Shown: positions 1 through 6,041 of the stretch, one piece after another | How positions within the stretch are numbered: the first letter of the stretch is position 1 | Layout of the letters: each line of letters opens with the position of its first letter | Origin: Gammaproteobacteria bacterium | GTDB taxonomy: Bacteria > Pseudomonadota > Gammaproteobacteria > Pseudomonadales > Halieaceae | Direction: 5' to 3' | NCBI GenBank assembly: GCA_002748505.1 | Contig: PDSN01000071.1 | Coordinates: 1-6,041, forward strand | DNA length: 6,041 bases | Made by a program: the position numbers and the translations under genes | Notes under the pieces: model-generated | Seen by the model: only the letters and a program-made list of their open reading frames with translations | What the model was told of the DNA's origin: nothing | Databases searched by the model: none

Positions 1-1982
1 ATTGCCTCACGACCGTGCTTGCGGTTGATAAAATTATCCACCATACCGGACTGCAAAGGCCCGGGCCGAAACAGCGCGACCAATGCGATAATATCTTCGA
101 AACAATCCGGTTGCAGGCGTTTGATCAAATCCTTCATACCGTGGGATTCAAGCTGAAATACTGCGGTGGTTTTCGCAGACTGCAATAAGTCAAAACTGGC
201 TTTATCATTAAGTGGTATCAGGCTGATATCCAGCGCCTGCTCACCTAATTCACACTGGCGCTGATTGATCATTTTCAGCGCCCAATCAATAATAGTCAGG
301 GTGCGCAAGCCGAGGAAGTCAAATTTAACCAGCCCCGCATCTTCCACATCGCCTTTATCGTATTGGGTCACCAGACCCTGGCCGTGCTCATCGCAATACA
401 GCGGCGAAAAGTCGGTAAGTTTGGAGGGCGCGATAACAACGCCACCAGCGTGTTTACCCACGTTTCGGGTAATGCCTTCAAGCTGCAAAGCCATTTCCCA
501 GATTTCCTGAGCCTGGGAATCCTCTTGTAGAAACTCCGCCAGTTGCGGCTCTTCCTCTACCGCCTGCTGCAAGGTCATGCCTACAGCAAAGGGAATCAGT
601 TTTGATAGTTTATCCGCCAGTCCGTAAGACTTCCCCTGCACCCGCGCGACATCGCGCACCACCGCTTTTGCGGCCATGGTGCCGAAAGTAATAATCTGCG
701 ACACTGCGTCGCGCCCGTAGGTTTCGGCCACGTAGTCGATCACCTGGTCGCGTTTTTCCATGCAGAAATCCACGTCGAAATCCGGCATGGAAACCCGCTC
801 GGGGTTTAGAAACCGCTCAAACAGTAAATCGTATTCCAGCGGATCGAGATCGGTAATCTCAAGCGCATAGGCCACCAGCGAGCCAGCGCCGGAACCACGC
901 CCTGGTCCCACCGGAATATCCTGCTGCTTCGCCCAGCGAATAAAGTCCATCACGATTAAAAAGTAACCGGGAAAACCCATTTGAATAATGGTGTTCAGCT
1001 CAAAATCCAAACGCTCGCGGTAGATGGTTTGTTTTTCGGCAAAGTCCGGCGCACTGCTGTCGTAAAGCACAGCGAGCCTGGCATCCAGCCCCTCGTGGGA
1101 AAGCTTGCGAAAAAAATCATCCATGGTCATGCCTTTGGGCACGGGATAATTCGGCAAGTACGGCTTGCCCAGTTCCAGGGTCACCGCGCAGCGCCTGGCA
1201 ATTTCAACACTGTTCGCCAGCGCCTCTGGCACATCGCTGAACAACTCCTGCATTTCCTGCTCAGAGCGCAGATACTGTTGCTCAGTGTGAATGCGGGAAC
1301 GGCGCGGATCATCGAGGGTAACACCATCGTGAATACACACTCGCGCTTCGTGTGCTTCAAATTCATCGGCTTTTAAAAAACGCACATCATTGGTGGCCAC
1401 CACTGGACAGTTAAGCTGCCCCGCAAGTGCCACCGCGCCGTGTAAATGCCGCTCATCGCCGGCGCGACCGCAGCGGTGCAATTCCAGATAGAAGCGATCG
1501 GGAAAAACCCTCATCCAATACTGGGCGCGCTCGCGGGCAAGTGCCGGCTTGTCGGATAAAACAGCCTGCCCTACATCACCGCTGGCACCGCAGGACAGCG
1601 CTATCAAACCCTCGGCCCGCGCGCTGATCCAGTCTCTCTCGATCTGCGGTTCACCCAGCACCTGCCCCTGGGTATAGGACAGTGAAATCAGCTCCGTCAG
1701 ATTGCGGTAGCCCCGCTCATTCATTGCCAACAGGCATAACAGGGACGTGTGCTCCGCGTCATCCGCATCGCGCACACAGACATCCGCCCCAAAAATCGGC
1801 TGCACACCCGCGCTGTGAGCTGCTTTGTAGGCCTTAATCAGCCCGAAGAAATTGGTGTGATCGGTAATCCCCACCGCCGGCATGCCCAGCTTCGCAATCT
1901 GTTTCATCAGCGGTTTGACCCGCACCAGACCGTCGATCAGGGAGTATTCGGTATGGAGTCTTAAATGTACGAATGCAGTCAT
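1..1982 (-). CDS. dnaE: DNA polymerase III alpha subunit, N-terminal 660 residues (cut by window edge)
   Basis: This is the replicative polymerase that extends DNA inside the Pol III holoenzyme. The frame is open from ATG at 1982 to the left edge, giving 660 codons of a protein usually about 1160 long. The N-terminus [18 protein letters not shown] opens the PHP domain (about residues 1-280). The palm follows, with [10 protein letters not shown] at 359-368 and PDFDVDFC, whose D401 and D403 are the catalytic aspartates. KFDFLGLRT supplies the third, D555. All three carry the same numbers as in E. coli DnaE, so the start is well supported and there is no net indel. The visible end, through [15 protein letters not shown] and [14 protein letters not shown], lies in the fingers domain. 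Synteny behind lpxB-rnhB and the PDFDVDFC motif mark it as the main replicative dnaE1 type rather than the mutagenic DnaE2. No strong Shine-Dalgarno precedes the ATG. The PHP ligand set is incomplete, so proofreading by this subunit is unlikely; a separate DnaQ is expected. Confidence 0.98.
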   Translation of the reverse strand, partial: MTAFVHLRLHTEYSLIDGLVRVKPLMKQIAKLGMPAVGITDHTNFFGLIKAYKAAHSAGVQPIFGADVCVRDADDAEHTSLLCLLAMNERGYRNLTELISLSYTQGQVLGEPQIERDWISARAEGLIALSCGASGDVGQAVLSDKPALARERAQYWMRVFPDRFYLELHRCGRAGDERHLHGAVALAGQLNCPVVATNDVRFLKADEFEAHEARVCIHDGVTLDDPRRSRIHTEQQYLRSEQEMQELFSDVPEALANSVEIARRCAVTLELGKPYLPNYPVPKGMTMDDFFRKLSHEGLDARLAVLYDSSAPDFAEKQTIYRERLDFELNTIIQMGFPGYFLIVMDFIRWAKQQDIPVGPGRGSGAGSLVAYALEITDLDPLEYDLLFERFLNPERVSMPDFDVDFCMEKRDQVIDYVAETYGRDAVSQIITFGTMAAKAVVRDVARVQGKSYGLADKLSKLIPFAVGMTLQQAVEEEPQLAEFLQEDSQAQEIWEMALQLEGITRNVGKHAGGVVIAPSKLTDFSPLYCDEHGQGLVTQYDKGDVEDAGLVKFDFLGLRTLTIIDWALKMINQRQCELGEQALDISLIPLNDKASFDLLQSAKTTAVFQLESHGMKDLIKRLQPDCFEDIIALVALFRPGPLQSGMVDNFINRKHGREA

Positions 1983-2019
1983 GGGCGTATTCTACAAAGG
2001 GCGCAGCAAAGGCGATACA
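1983..2019 (-). other. Short spacer between rnhB and dnaE
   Basis: This 37-base gap is the only intergenic stretch in the window. It holds no inverted repeat or T-run of an intrinsic terminator and no purine-rich Shine-Dalgarno at good spacing ahead of the dnaE ATG. A TAGAAT hexamer (1989-1994 on the complement) resembles a -10 box but lies too close to the ATG and has no matching -35. I infer that dnaE is read through from upstream, perhaps with help from a promoter inside rnhB or lpxB that I cannot identify. Confidence 0.6.
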
Positions 2020-2628
2020 TTACAGTAAAAGCTCGCGCACCGGGGCAAAACTTTTGCGATGAGCTGGACAGGGGCCCAGCTTGGCGAGCGCTTCGAAATG
2101 GGCCCTGGTGGGATAGGCTTTATGTCTTTCAAAACCGTAGCCGGGGTATTGTCTGGCGAGTTCAATCATCTCCTGATCGCGGGTCACCTTGGCAAGAATG
2201 GACGCTGCGGCGATGGCGGGAACGCGGGCATCGCCCTTGACGACGGCCTCGCTGGTATACCCCCACTGCGGCAGCCGATTACCATCAACCAAAACATGCA
2301 CAGGCGCAATTGGCAAGGCTGCCACAGCGCGGTGCATGGCAAGCATACTGGCGTGAAGAATGTTTAACTCGTCAATCTCGGCAACGCTTGCCCTTGCAAT
2401 TGCAAAGGCTATCGCCTGGTTTTTGATTTGCTCGGCCAGCGCCTCGCGGCGTTTTTTGCTGAGTTTTTTTGAGTCGTCTAAACCGGCAATGGGATTGTCC
2501 GGGTCTAAAATAACCGCGGCCGCGACGACATCGCCCGCCAGTGGGCCTCGCCCCGCTTCATCCACACCGGCGATGCCCGGTCTGTCCGCACCCGGAAAAG
2601 GCTCAAGCACCGCTGTTGACCAAGTCAA
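2020..2628 (-). CDS. rnhB: Ribonuclease HII
   Basis: RNase HII cuts the RNA strand of RNA-DNA hybrids and starts removal of single ribonucleotides misincorporated into DNA; it is cytoplasmic. The 202-residue reading shows the family signature [12 protein letters not shown] with D23 and E24. It also has LDDSKKLS at 50-57, [17 protein letters not shown] at 86-102, DGN with D115, and [22 protein letters not shown] with D133. D23, E24, D115 and D133 form the expected DEDD metal site. The C-terminus [11 protein letters not shown] is typical. There is no ATG start. TTG at 2628 is the first possible codon because an in-frame TGA sits directly before it (2631-2629). GTG at 2610 would give 196 residues beginning [11 protein letters not shown], and both lengths fit the family (about 198 in E. 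coli). The TTG reading overlaps lpxB by 26 bases and the GTG reading by 8. Neither has a clear ribosome binding site, so coupling to lpxB translation is likely. Confidence 0.96.
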   Translation of the reverse strand: MTWSTAVLEPFPGADRPGIAGVDEAGRGPLAGDVVAAAVILDPDNPIAGLDDSKKLSKKRREALAEQIKNQAIAFAIARASVAEIDELNILHASMLAMHRAVAALPIAPVHVLVDGNRLPQWGYTSEAVVKGDARVPAIAAASILAKVTRDQEMIELARQYPGYGFERHKAYPTRAHFEALAKLGPCPAHRKSFAPVRELLL

Positions 2629-3730
2629 TCAAGGCGGTGGCGGCGCGCTGCCCGGCGTTTTGGCGAAGACGCAGGTGTATGTCATTAAACGCTTCGCGCT
2701 GCACATCAGCCCCTTGGCCGTTCAATAAAGGGTTCAACTGGGCTACGATATTGTCCGTATTGGCCTCACCTTGCAGGCACTCCGGCACCAGAGCTTTATC
2801 TGCCAAAATATTGGGCAAACCCGCAAAGGGCGAGCGCACCATTCGCGAAATAATCAGCCAGGATAAAGCCCCCATTTTGTAGGCGATGACCATCGGCTTT
2901 TTTAACAGCAATGCTTCCAGAGTCGCAGTACCCGAGGCCAGCAACACAGCATCGGCAGCACTCATCACCGTGCGGGACTGTCCATCAATAACAGTGACTG
3001 GCAAATCATCGGGCAACAGCGCCTGTATTTGCGCCCTGCGCGCTGCATTTGCGGCGGGTAAAAGCAATTGCAGCTCGGGGTTGGTTGCGAGCAAGACTTT
3101 TGCAACGTCAAAAAACAGGGGCGCAAGCAGTGCCACTTCAGCGCTGCGACTGCCGGGCAACAGGGCGAGGACTTTTGCGTCCGGCGCTACACCCAGGGTT
3201 TCTCTCGCTGCGGAGACAGAGACATTCAGGGGAATTTCATCGGCCAGTGGATGCCCCACGAAGCATACCGGCACCTCGTGCTGCCGGTAAAATGCCGCTT
3301 CAAAAGGGAACAAGGTCAGCATTAAATCCACCGCGCGCTTTATCTTTTTGATACGTCCCTGACGCCACGCCCACACCGAGGGGCTGACCAAGTGCGCCGT
3401 TTTCACGCCACATGCGCGCAGTTTTTGTTCCAGGTGCAGATTAAAATCCGGCGAGTCGATACCCACGAAAACATCCGGTGGCTTATCGCGAAAATGCTCA
3501 AAGACGGTTTTGCGTATATGCAATAATTCAGGCAAGCGTTGCAGTGGCTCGACCAGACCCATCACCGAAAGACGCTCCATAGGAAACAGGCTTTGCAGAC
3601 CCTGCGCCTGCATCAATGGCCCGCCGATGCCTTCTACCCGTAAGTCAGGGCATTGCTCCCGCAGCGCCCGAATCAGCGCAGCACCTAAAATATCGCCAGA
3701 GGCTTCACCGGCGAGCAAACCAATATTCAC
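2603..3730 (-). CDS. lpxB: Lipid-A-disaccharide synthase
   Basis: This inverting GT19 glycosyltransferase condenses UDP-2,3-diacylglucosamine with 2,3-diacylglucosamine-1-phosphate (lipid X), forming the tetra-acyl disaccharide-1-phosphate and releasing UDP. It acts at the cytoplasmic face of the inner membrane. The 375 residues match the usual length (382 in E. coli). Landmarks in order are [13 protein letters not shown] at 5-17, [11 protein letters not shown] at 87-97 (with the conserved Asp region), SPSVWAWRQ at 116-124, FVGHPLADE at 157-165, [12 protein letters not shown] at 188-199 and [10 protein letters not shown] at 262-271. The last two belong to the UDP-sugar-binding half. There is no signal peptide, as expected for a peripheral membrane enzyme. 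The start is GTG, sharing its first base with the TAG stop of lpxA (TAGTG). It places the conserved LLAGEASGD almost at the N-terminus as in homologues, and I see no ATG just upstream. The stop TGA at 2605-2603 lies inside rnhB. Confidence 0.97.
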   Translation of the reverse strand: MNIGLLAGEASGDILGAALIRALREQCPDLRVEGIGGPLMQAQGLQSLFPMERLSVMGLVEPLQRLPELLHIRKTVFEHFRDKPPDVFVGIDSPDFNLHLEQKLRACGVKTAHLVSPSVWAWRQGRIKKIKRAVDLMLTLFPFEAAFYRQHEVPVCFVGHPLADEIPLNVSVSAARETLGVAPDAKVLALLPGSRSAEVALLAPLFFDVAKVLLATNPELQLLLPAANAARRAQIQALLPDDLPVTVIDGQSRTVMSAADAVLLASGTATLEALLLKKPMVIAYKMGALSWLIISRMVRSPFAGLPNILADKALVPECLQGEANTDNIVAQLNPLLNGQGADVQREAFNDIHLRLRQNAGQRAATALIDLVNSGA

Positions 3731-4500
3731 TAGCGCACAATACCGCGCTGGGAGTTCTCCAGGGTGTGCACCAGCAGGTCTATCTCCGGCACATCACCCA
3801 TGGTTTGTTTTAAGCGCTGCAAAGCCATGTCCAGGGTGAGCTGCTGACGGTACACAATTTTATAGGCGCGGCGAATACAACTGATGGCTTCAGCACTGAA
3901 ACCGCGGCGGCGCAAGCCCTCAGCATTGATGGTTTTGGCCTGTGCGGGCACGCCGCTCACCGTGACATAGGCGGGCACATCTTTACCAATCGCCGTGCCC
4001 ATACCGGAAAAGCTGTGCGCGCCGATATGGCAGAACTGGTGTACCAGAGTAAAGCCAGACAACACCGCCCAATCGCCCACGTGCACATGACCGGCCAGGC
4101 TGGCGTTATTAACCATAATGATATTACTGCCCAAAACGCTGTCATGGCCGATGTGCACATAGGCCATCAGTAAATTATTGTCGCCAATCACGGTTTCACC
4201 GCGATCCTGCACAGTGCCGCGATGGATGGTAACGCTCTCGCGAATCACGTTGTTATCGCCAATACGCAACCGGGTCTTTTCGCCTTTGTATTTGAGGTCG
4301 GGAGTGTCTTCACCGACAGTGGCAAAGGAGTAAACGTGATTGTTTGCACCCATTTGGGTAGGGCCTTTAATAACCACATGCGGCTCAATAATTGTGCCCG
4401 CACCGATTTCCACATCGTCGCCGATATAGCTCCACGGCCCTACGGTCACATCGTCCGCAAGGCAAGCACCGGGTTCGACAATAGCCTGGGGGTGTATCAC
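3730..4500 (-). CDS. lpxA: Acyl-ACP:UDP-N-acetylglucosamine O-acyltransferase (probably C10-selective)
   Basis: LpxA performs the first step of lipid A synthesis, moving a (3R)-hydroxyacyl chain from ACP to the 3-OH of UDP-GlcNAc in the cytoplasm. The 256 residues form a left-handed parallel beta helix of hexapeptide repeats (about 1-185) followed by a helical C-terminal domain ([19 protein letters not shown] at 196-214). Catalytic H119 lies in HIGHD, equivalent to E. coli H125, with H116 beside it. DLKYKGE at 68-74, H138, H154-Q155 and R198-R199 match substrate-binding positions. M167 in GAHSFSGMG falls at the acyl ruler position, G173 in E. coli, and matches Pseudomonas aeruginosa LpxA, which selects 3-hydroxydecanoyl chains; I infer the same here. 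The start is GTG in a GTGA overlap with the fabZ stop. An in-frame TGA two codons upstream rules out a longer protein, and no Shine-Dalgarno is visible, which suggests coupling to fabZ. Confidence 0.97.
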   Translation of the reverse strand: MIHPQAIVEPGACLADDVTVGPWSYIGDDVEIGAGTIIEPHVVIKGPTQMGANNHVYSFATVGEDTPDLKYKGEKTRLRIGDNNVIRESVTIHRGTVQDRGETVIGDNNLLMAYVHIGHDSVLGSNIIMVNNASLAGHVHVGDWAVLSGFTLVHQFCHIGAHSFSGMGTAIGKDVPAYVTVSGVPAQAKTINAEGLRRRGFSAEAISCIRRAYKIVYRQQLTLDMALQRLKQTMGDVPEIDLLVHTLENSQRGIVR

Positions 4501-4928
4501 CGATCAGCACACAAAATGGTCGCGGAGGCACAGCGTTCGCCATCGACATCGGCGCTGACCTCGAACTTCCAGATACCGCGGCGTTCGCCGACAATGGACG
4601 CGCGCAGCATCACCTGATCACCGGGCACACAGGGGCGCTTAAACCGCAGATTATCAGCGCCGACAAAATAGTAAATAGAGCCATCCGCGGGGGTTTTGTT
4701 AGCGGTTTTGAAACCCAGTATACCCGCCGCTTGCGCCATGGCCTCAAGCAGCAATACGCCGGGAAATACCGGTTTGTCGGTAAAGTGTCCGTTAAAAAAC
4801 TCCTCATTAACAGAGAGATTTTTATACGCCACGATGGACTCACCCAGGTTAAGCTCGACCACGCGATCGACCAACAGAAAGGGATACCTGTGGGGTAGAT
4901 ATTGTTTAATTTCGTTAATATCCATCAT
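4497..4928 (-). CDS. fabZ: 3-hydroxyacyl-[acyl-carrier-protein] dehydratase FabZ
   Basis: FabZ dehydrates (3R)-hydroxyacyl-ACP to trans-2-enoyl-ACP in the cytoplasmic type II fatty acid elongation cycle. It competes with LpxA and LpxD for the same substrates, which is the usual explanation for its place between them. The 143 residues match the family. The single hot-dog fold shows [14 protein letters not shown] at 10-23, then [21 protein letters not shown], in which H48 and E62 are the catalytic pair. [20 protein letters not shown] follows in the second half. The strictly spaced HF-x(6)-PG-x(4)-E pattern favours FabZ over FabA, which is longer and also isomerises. Two ATG codons lie in tandem (4928 and 4925). 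The first is chosen because it makes an ATGA overlap with the lpxD stop and because MMDINEI is also seen in Pseudomonas FabZ. A good purine-rich ribosome site lies about 11 bases upstream inside lpxD. Confidence 0.98.
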   Translation of the reverse strand: MMDINEIKQYLPHRYPFLLVDRVVELNLGESIVAYKNLSVNEEFFNGHFTDKPVFPGVLLLEAMAQAAGILGFKTANKTPADGSIYYFVGADNLRFKRPCVPGDQVMLRASIVGERRGIWKFEVSADVDGERCASATILCADR

Positions 4929-5959
4929 GTTGGACTTTTCTCCCTCGATTGCAGTGCTTTTTCCAGCGCCTTCAAGCGTTGATTCATGGTTTCTAACTGA
5001 TTAAAACGGACAGCGTTGCGACCCCAATCACGCATAGGCGCCAGTGCTGTACCCGATGCGTAGGACCCAGGCTCAGTGATGCTTTTGGTCACCCGGGCCT
5101 GACCTGTCAGGTGCACACCATCGCAGATTTCCAAATGGCCCGACACACCTACCATACCCGCAAGGGTACAGTTTTCGCCGATTATCGTACTGCCCGCCAG
5201 GCCCACACAACCCGCCAAGGCCGTGTTTTTACCAATGCGGCAATTGTGCGCGATATGTACCTGGTTGTCGATGATCACACCATCGGCAATCACCGTATCT
5301 TCCAGCGCGCCGCGATCAATGGTCACACTGGCACCGATATCAACCCGATTCCCAATGCGCACACTGCCAAGCTGACTGATTTTCACCCAACCCTCAGGCG
5401 AAGGCGCAAAACCAAAACCGTCGGCCCCAATCACCGTTTGGGCGTGTACGGTACACTGTTCGCCCAACTCCACACTGTGATAAAGCACCACATTGGGATG
5501 TAAGCGCGTACCCGCGCCGAGTTTTACGTTTTCGCCAACGACAACACCCGCGCCGAGCACAACCCCATCACCCAACACCGCACCTGCACCAACACTGACA
5601 TTGGCGGCGATGCTCACATCGCTGCCCAAACAAGCTGAGGCGTGAATTTGCGCAGTGGGATGAATACCTGCGACAGGCACAGGCTGCGTGTCAAACAACT
5701 GTGTGGCTTCGGCAAAACTGGTGTAGGGTTTGGCAGACAGGAGACAGTCCGCCGCCGTGCGCTGCGCCAACTCCGGTGCGATAATCACCGCGCCGGCACA
5801 ACTGTTTTTAAGCGCGGACAGGTATTTTTTGCTGGCGACAAAACTGAGCTGGTCAGGCTGCGCGCTGTCCAGGGACGCCAGCGAGCGCAGCTGACGCTCG
5901 CCGTCACCACGATAGTCCAGCCCTAAGGCACTGGCCAAAGATGCCAGCGTATACGCCAT
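4925..5959 (-). CDS. lpxD: UDP-3-O-(3-hydroxyacyl)glucosamine N-acyltransferase
   Basis: LpxD performs the third lipid A step, adding a (3R)-hydroxyacyl chain from ACP to the 2-amino group of UDP-3-O-acylglucosamine in the cytoplasm. The 344 residues match the family (341 in E. coli). The N-terminal uridine-binding domain spans about 1-98 and includes [13 protein letters not shown] at 38-50. A long left-handed beta helix of hexapeptide repeats runs from about 99 to 300 and is highly regular at 123-150. GADGFGFA at 178-185 is a family signature. H238 in QVHIAHN corresponds to the catalytic E. coli H239, and H275 in SGHLEICD to H276. The C-terminal helix (319-340) contains [15 protein letters not shown], expected to pack in the trimer. 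R289 stands at the position of the E. coli acyl ruler M290, which is unusual. ATG at 5959 overlaps the skp stop by one base (TAATG). The stop overlaps fabZ by four bases. Confidence 0.98.
   Translation of the reverse strand: MAYTLASLASALGLDYRGDGERQLRSLASLDSAQPDQLSFVASKKYLSALKNSCAGAVIIAPELAQRTAADCLLSAKPYTSFAEATQLFDTQPVPVAGIHPTAQIHASACLGSDVSIAANVSVGAGAVLGDGVVLGAGVVVGENVKLGAGTRLHPNVVLYHSVELGEQCTVHAQTVIGADGFGFAPSPEGWVKISQLGSVRIGNRVDIGASVTIDRGALEDTVIADGVIIDNQVHIAHNCRIGKNTALAGCVGLAGSTIIGENCTLAGMVGVSGHLEICDGVHLTGQARVTKSITEPGSYASGTALAPMRDWGRNAVRFNQLETMNQRLKALEKALQSREKSPT
4940..4946 (-). promoter_or_regulatory. Probable ribosome binding site for fabZ
   Basis: The complement reads GAGGGAG, a strong Shine-Dalgarno match, inside the last codons of lpxD. 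It ends about 11 bases before the ATG at 4928, slightly long but workable. It is the clearest ribosome site in the window, which fits FabZ being needed in larger amounts than the Lpx enzymes. Assigned by eye. Confidence 0.6.
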
Positions 5960-6041
5960 TACTTGGCCTTGTTCAGACGATCAGTTACTTTCGCGGTGAT
6001 GTCATATCCCGCATCCGCCTGCATAACCGCTTCCTGGCGCA
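5959..6041 (-). CDS. skp: Periplasmic chaperone Skp (OmpH/HlpA), C-terminal fragment
   Basis: Only the last 26 codons and the TAA stop (5961-5959) are in the window; the rest lies beyond the right edge. The residues end in YDITAKVTDRLNKAK. The DIT-x-x-V-x-x-x-L pattern is the usual C-terminal strand and helix of Skp-family chaperones (E. coli ends in DITADVLKQVK), which hold unfolded outer-membrane proteins in the periplasm after export. The position directly before lpxD, with bamA normally one gene further upstream, is the strongest support. The stop overlaps the lpxD start by one base. The coiled-coil arms and signal peptide cannot be checked from this fragment. Confidence 0.85.
   Translation of the reverse strand, partial: RQEAVMQADAGYDITAKVTDRLNKAK
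5967..5970 (-). promoter_or_regulatory. Possible weak ribosome binding site for lpxD
   Basis: The complement reads AAGG seven bases before the lpxD ATG, within the last codons of skp. The spacing is good but the match is only four bases. The TAATG stop-start overlap suggests that reinitiation by ribosomes finishing skp also contributes. Confidence 0.4.

Noticed and set aside
981..1376. Open frame of 131 codons on the plus strand opposite dnaE
   Set aside because: It lies wholly antisense to the dnaE PHP and palm region, which matches E. coli DnaE residue by residue. It shows no recognisable domain and is a by-product of GC-rich codon use.
1989..1994. TAGAAT on the complement as a -10 box of a dnaE promoter
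   Set aside because: It lies only six bases before the dnaE ATG, which would require a leaderless message, and no TTGACA-like hexamer is found 16-18 bases upstream.
2461..2471. A-rich run on the coding strand (T-run on plus) in rnhB as a possible terminator tract or slippage site
   Set aside because: It encodes the conserved [10 protein letters not shown] segment of RNase HII. No stem precedes it in the transcribed direction and the frame is intact on both sides.
2059..2882. Several overlapping plus-strand open frames opposite rnhB and lpxB
   Set aside because: They overlap one another as well as two confidently identified minus-strand genes, and their translations are low-complexity Ser/Ala/Arg/Pro-rich sequence with no family motif.
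3730..4500. LpxA and LpxD as an internal duplication
   Set aside because: Both share the left-handed beta-helix fold, but they are distinct ancient families with different domains at their ends; the likeness is fold-level and not a recent repeat.
4222..4617. Plus-strand open frame of 131 codons across the lpxA/fabZ junction
   Set aside because: It spans the coding strand shadow of two conserved enzymes and has no recognisable motif.
5111..5503. Plus-strand open frame of 130 codons opposite lpxD, rich in His and Thr
   Set aside because: The His/Thr pattern is the reverse reading of the repeated hexapeptide codons of lpxD, not a real protein signature.

Overview
This window is a conserved housekeeping block from a Gram-negative bacterium, almost certainly a gammaproteobacterium. 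Every gene lies on the minus strand. In transcription order, right to left, they are: the 3' end of skp/ompH, lpxD, fabZ, lpxA, lpxB, rnhB, and the 5' two-thirds of dnaE. This is the classical envelope/lipid A order of gammaproteobacteria; bamA would be expected beyond the right edge and accA beyond the left. Several proteins look more Pseudomonas-like than enterobacterial: FabZ begins MMDINEI, LpxA carries GAHSFSGMG, and the LpxD tail reads [11 protein letters not shown]. Together with moderate GC this suggests the Pseudomonadales/Cellvibrionales side of the class, perhaps a Cellvibrionaceae-like organism. That family-level placement is a guess.

Right to left: 5959-6041 holds the last 26 codons of the periplasmic chaperone Skp. 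4925-5959 is lpxD, 4497-4928 fabZ, 3730-4500 lpxA and 2603-3730 lpxB. 2020-2628 is rnhB. A 37-base spacer (1983-2019) separates it from dnaE, which starts at 1982 and runs off the left edge after 660 codons. Adjacent genes overlap by 1, 4, 4, 1 and 26 (or 8) bases down to rnhB, so the block is packed for translational coupling. I see no promoter, terminator, RNA gene, repeat array, CRISPR or mobile element, and no gene on the plus strand.

Functionally, FabZ works on the (3R)-hydroxyacyl-ACP pool that LpxA and LpxD draw on. LpxA and LpxD add the first and second pairs of hydroxyacyl chains to the glucosamine units, and LpxB joins the two units into the lipid A disaccharide. Skp escorts outer-membrane proteins through the periplasm. 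RnhB and DnaE serve genome maintenance and replication and are carried along by conserved synteny.

No previously undescribed system is evident. The points most worth a second look are small. A methionine at the LpxA acyl-chain 'ruler' position predicts C10 selectivity. An arginine lies at the equivalent ruler position of LpxD. lpxA, lpxB and rnhB in succession lack ATG starts, and the rnhB start is unresolved between TTG and GTG. The PHP domain of DnaE keeps one metal-ligand-type histidine that E. coli DnaE has lost.
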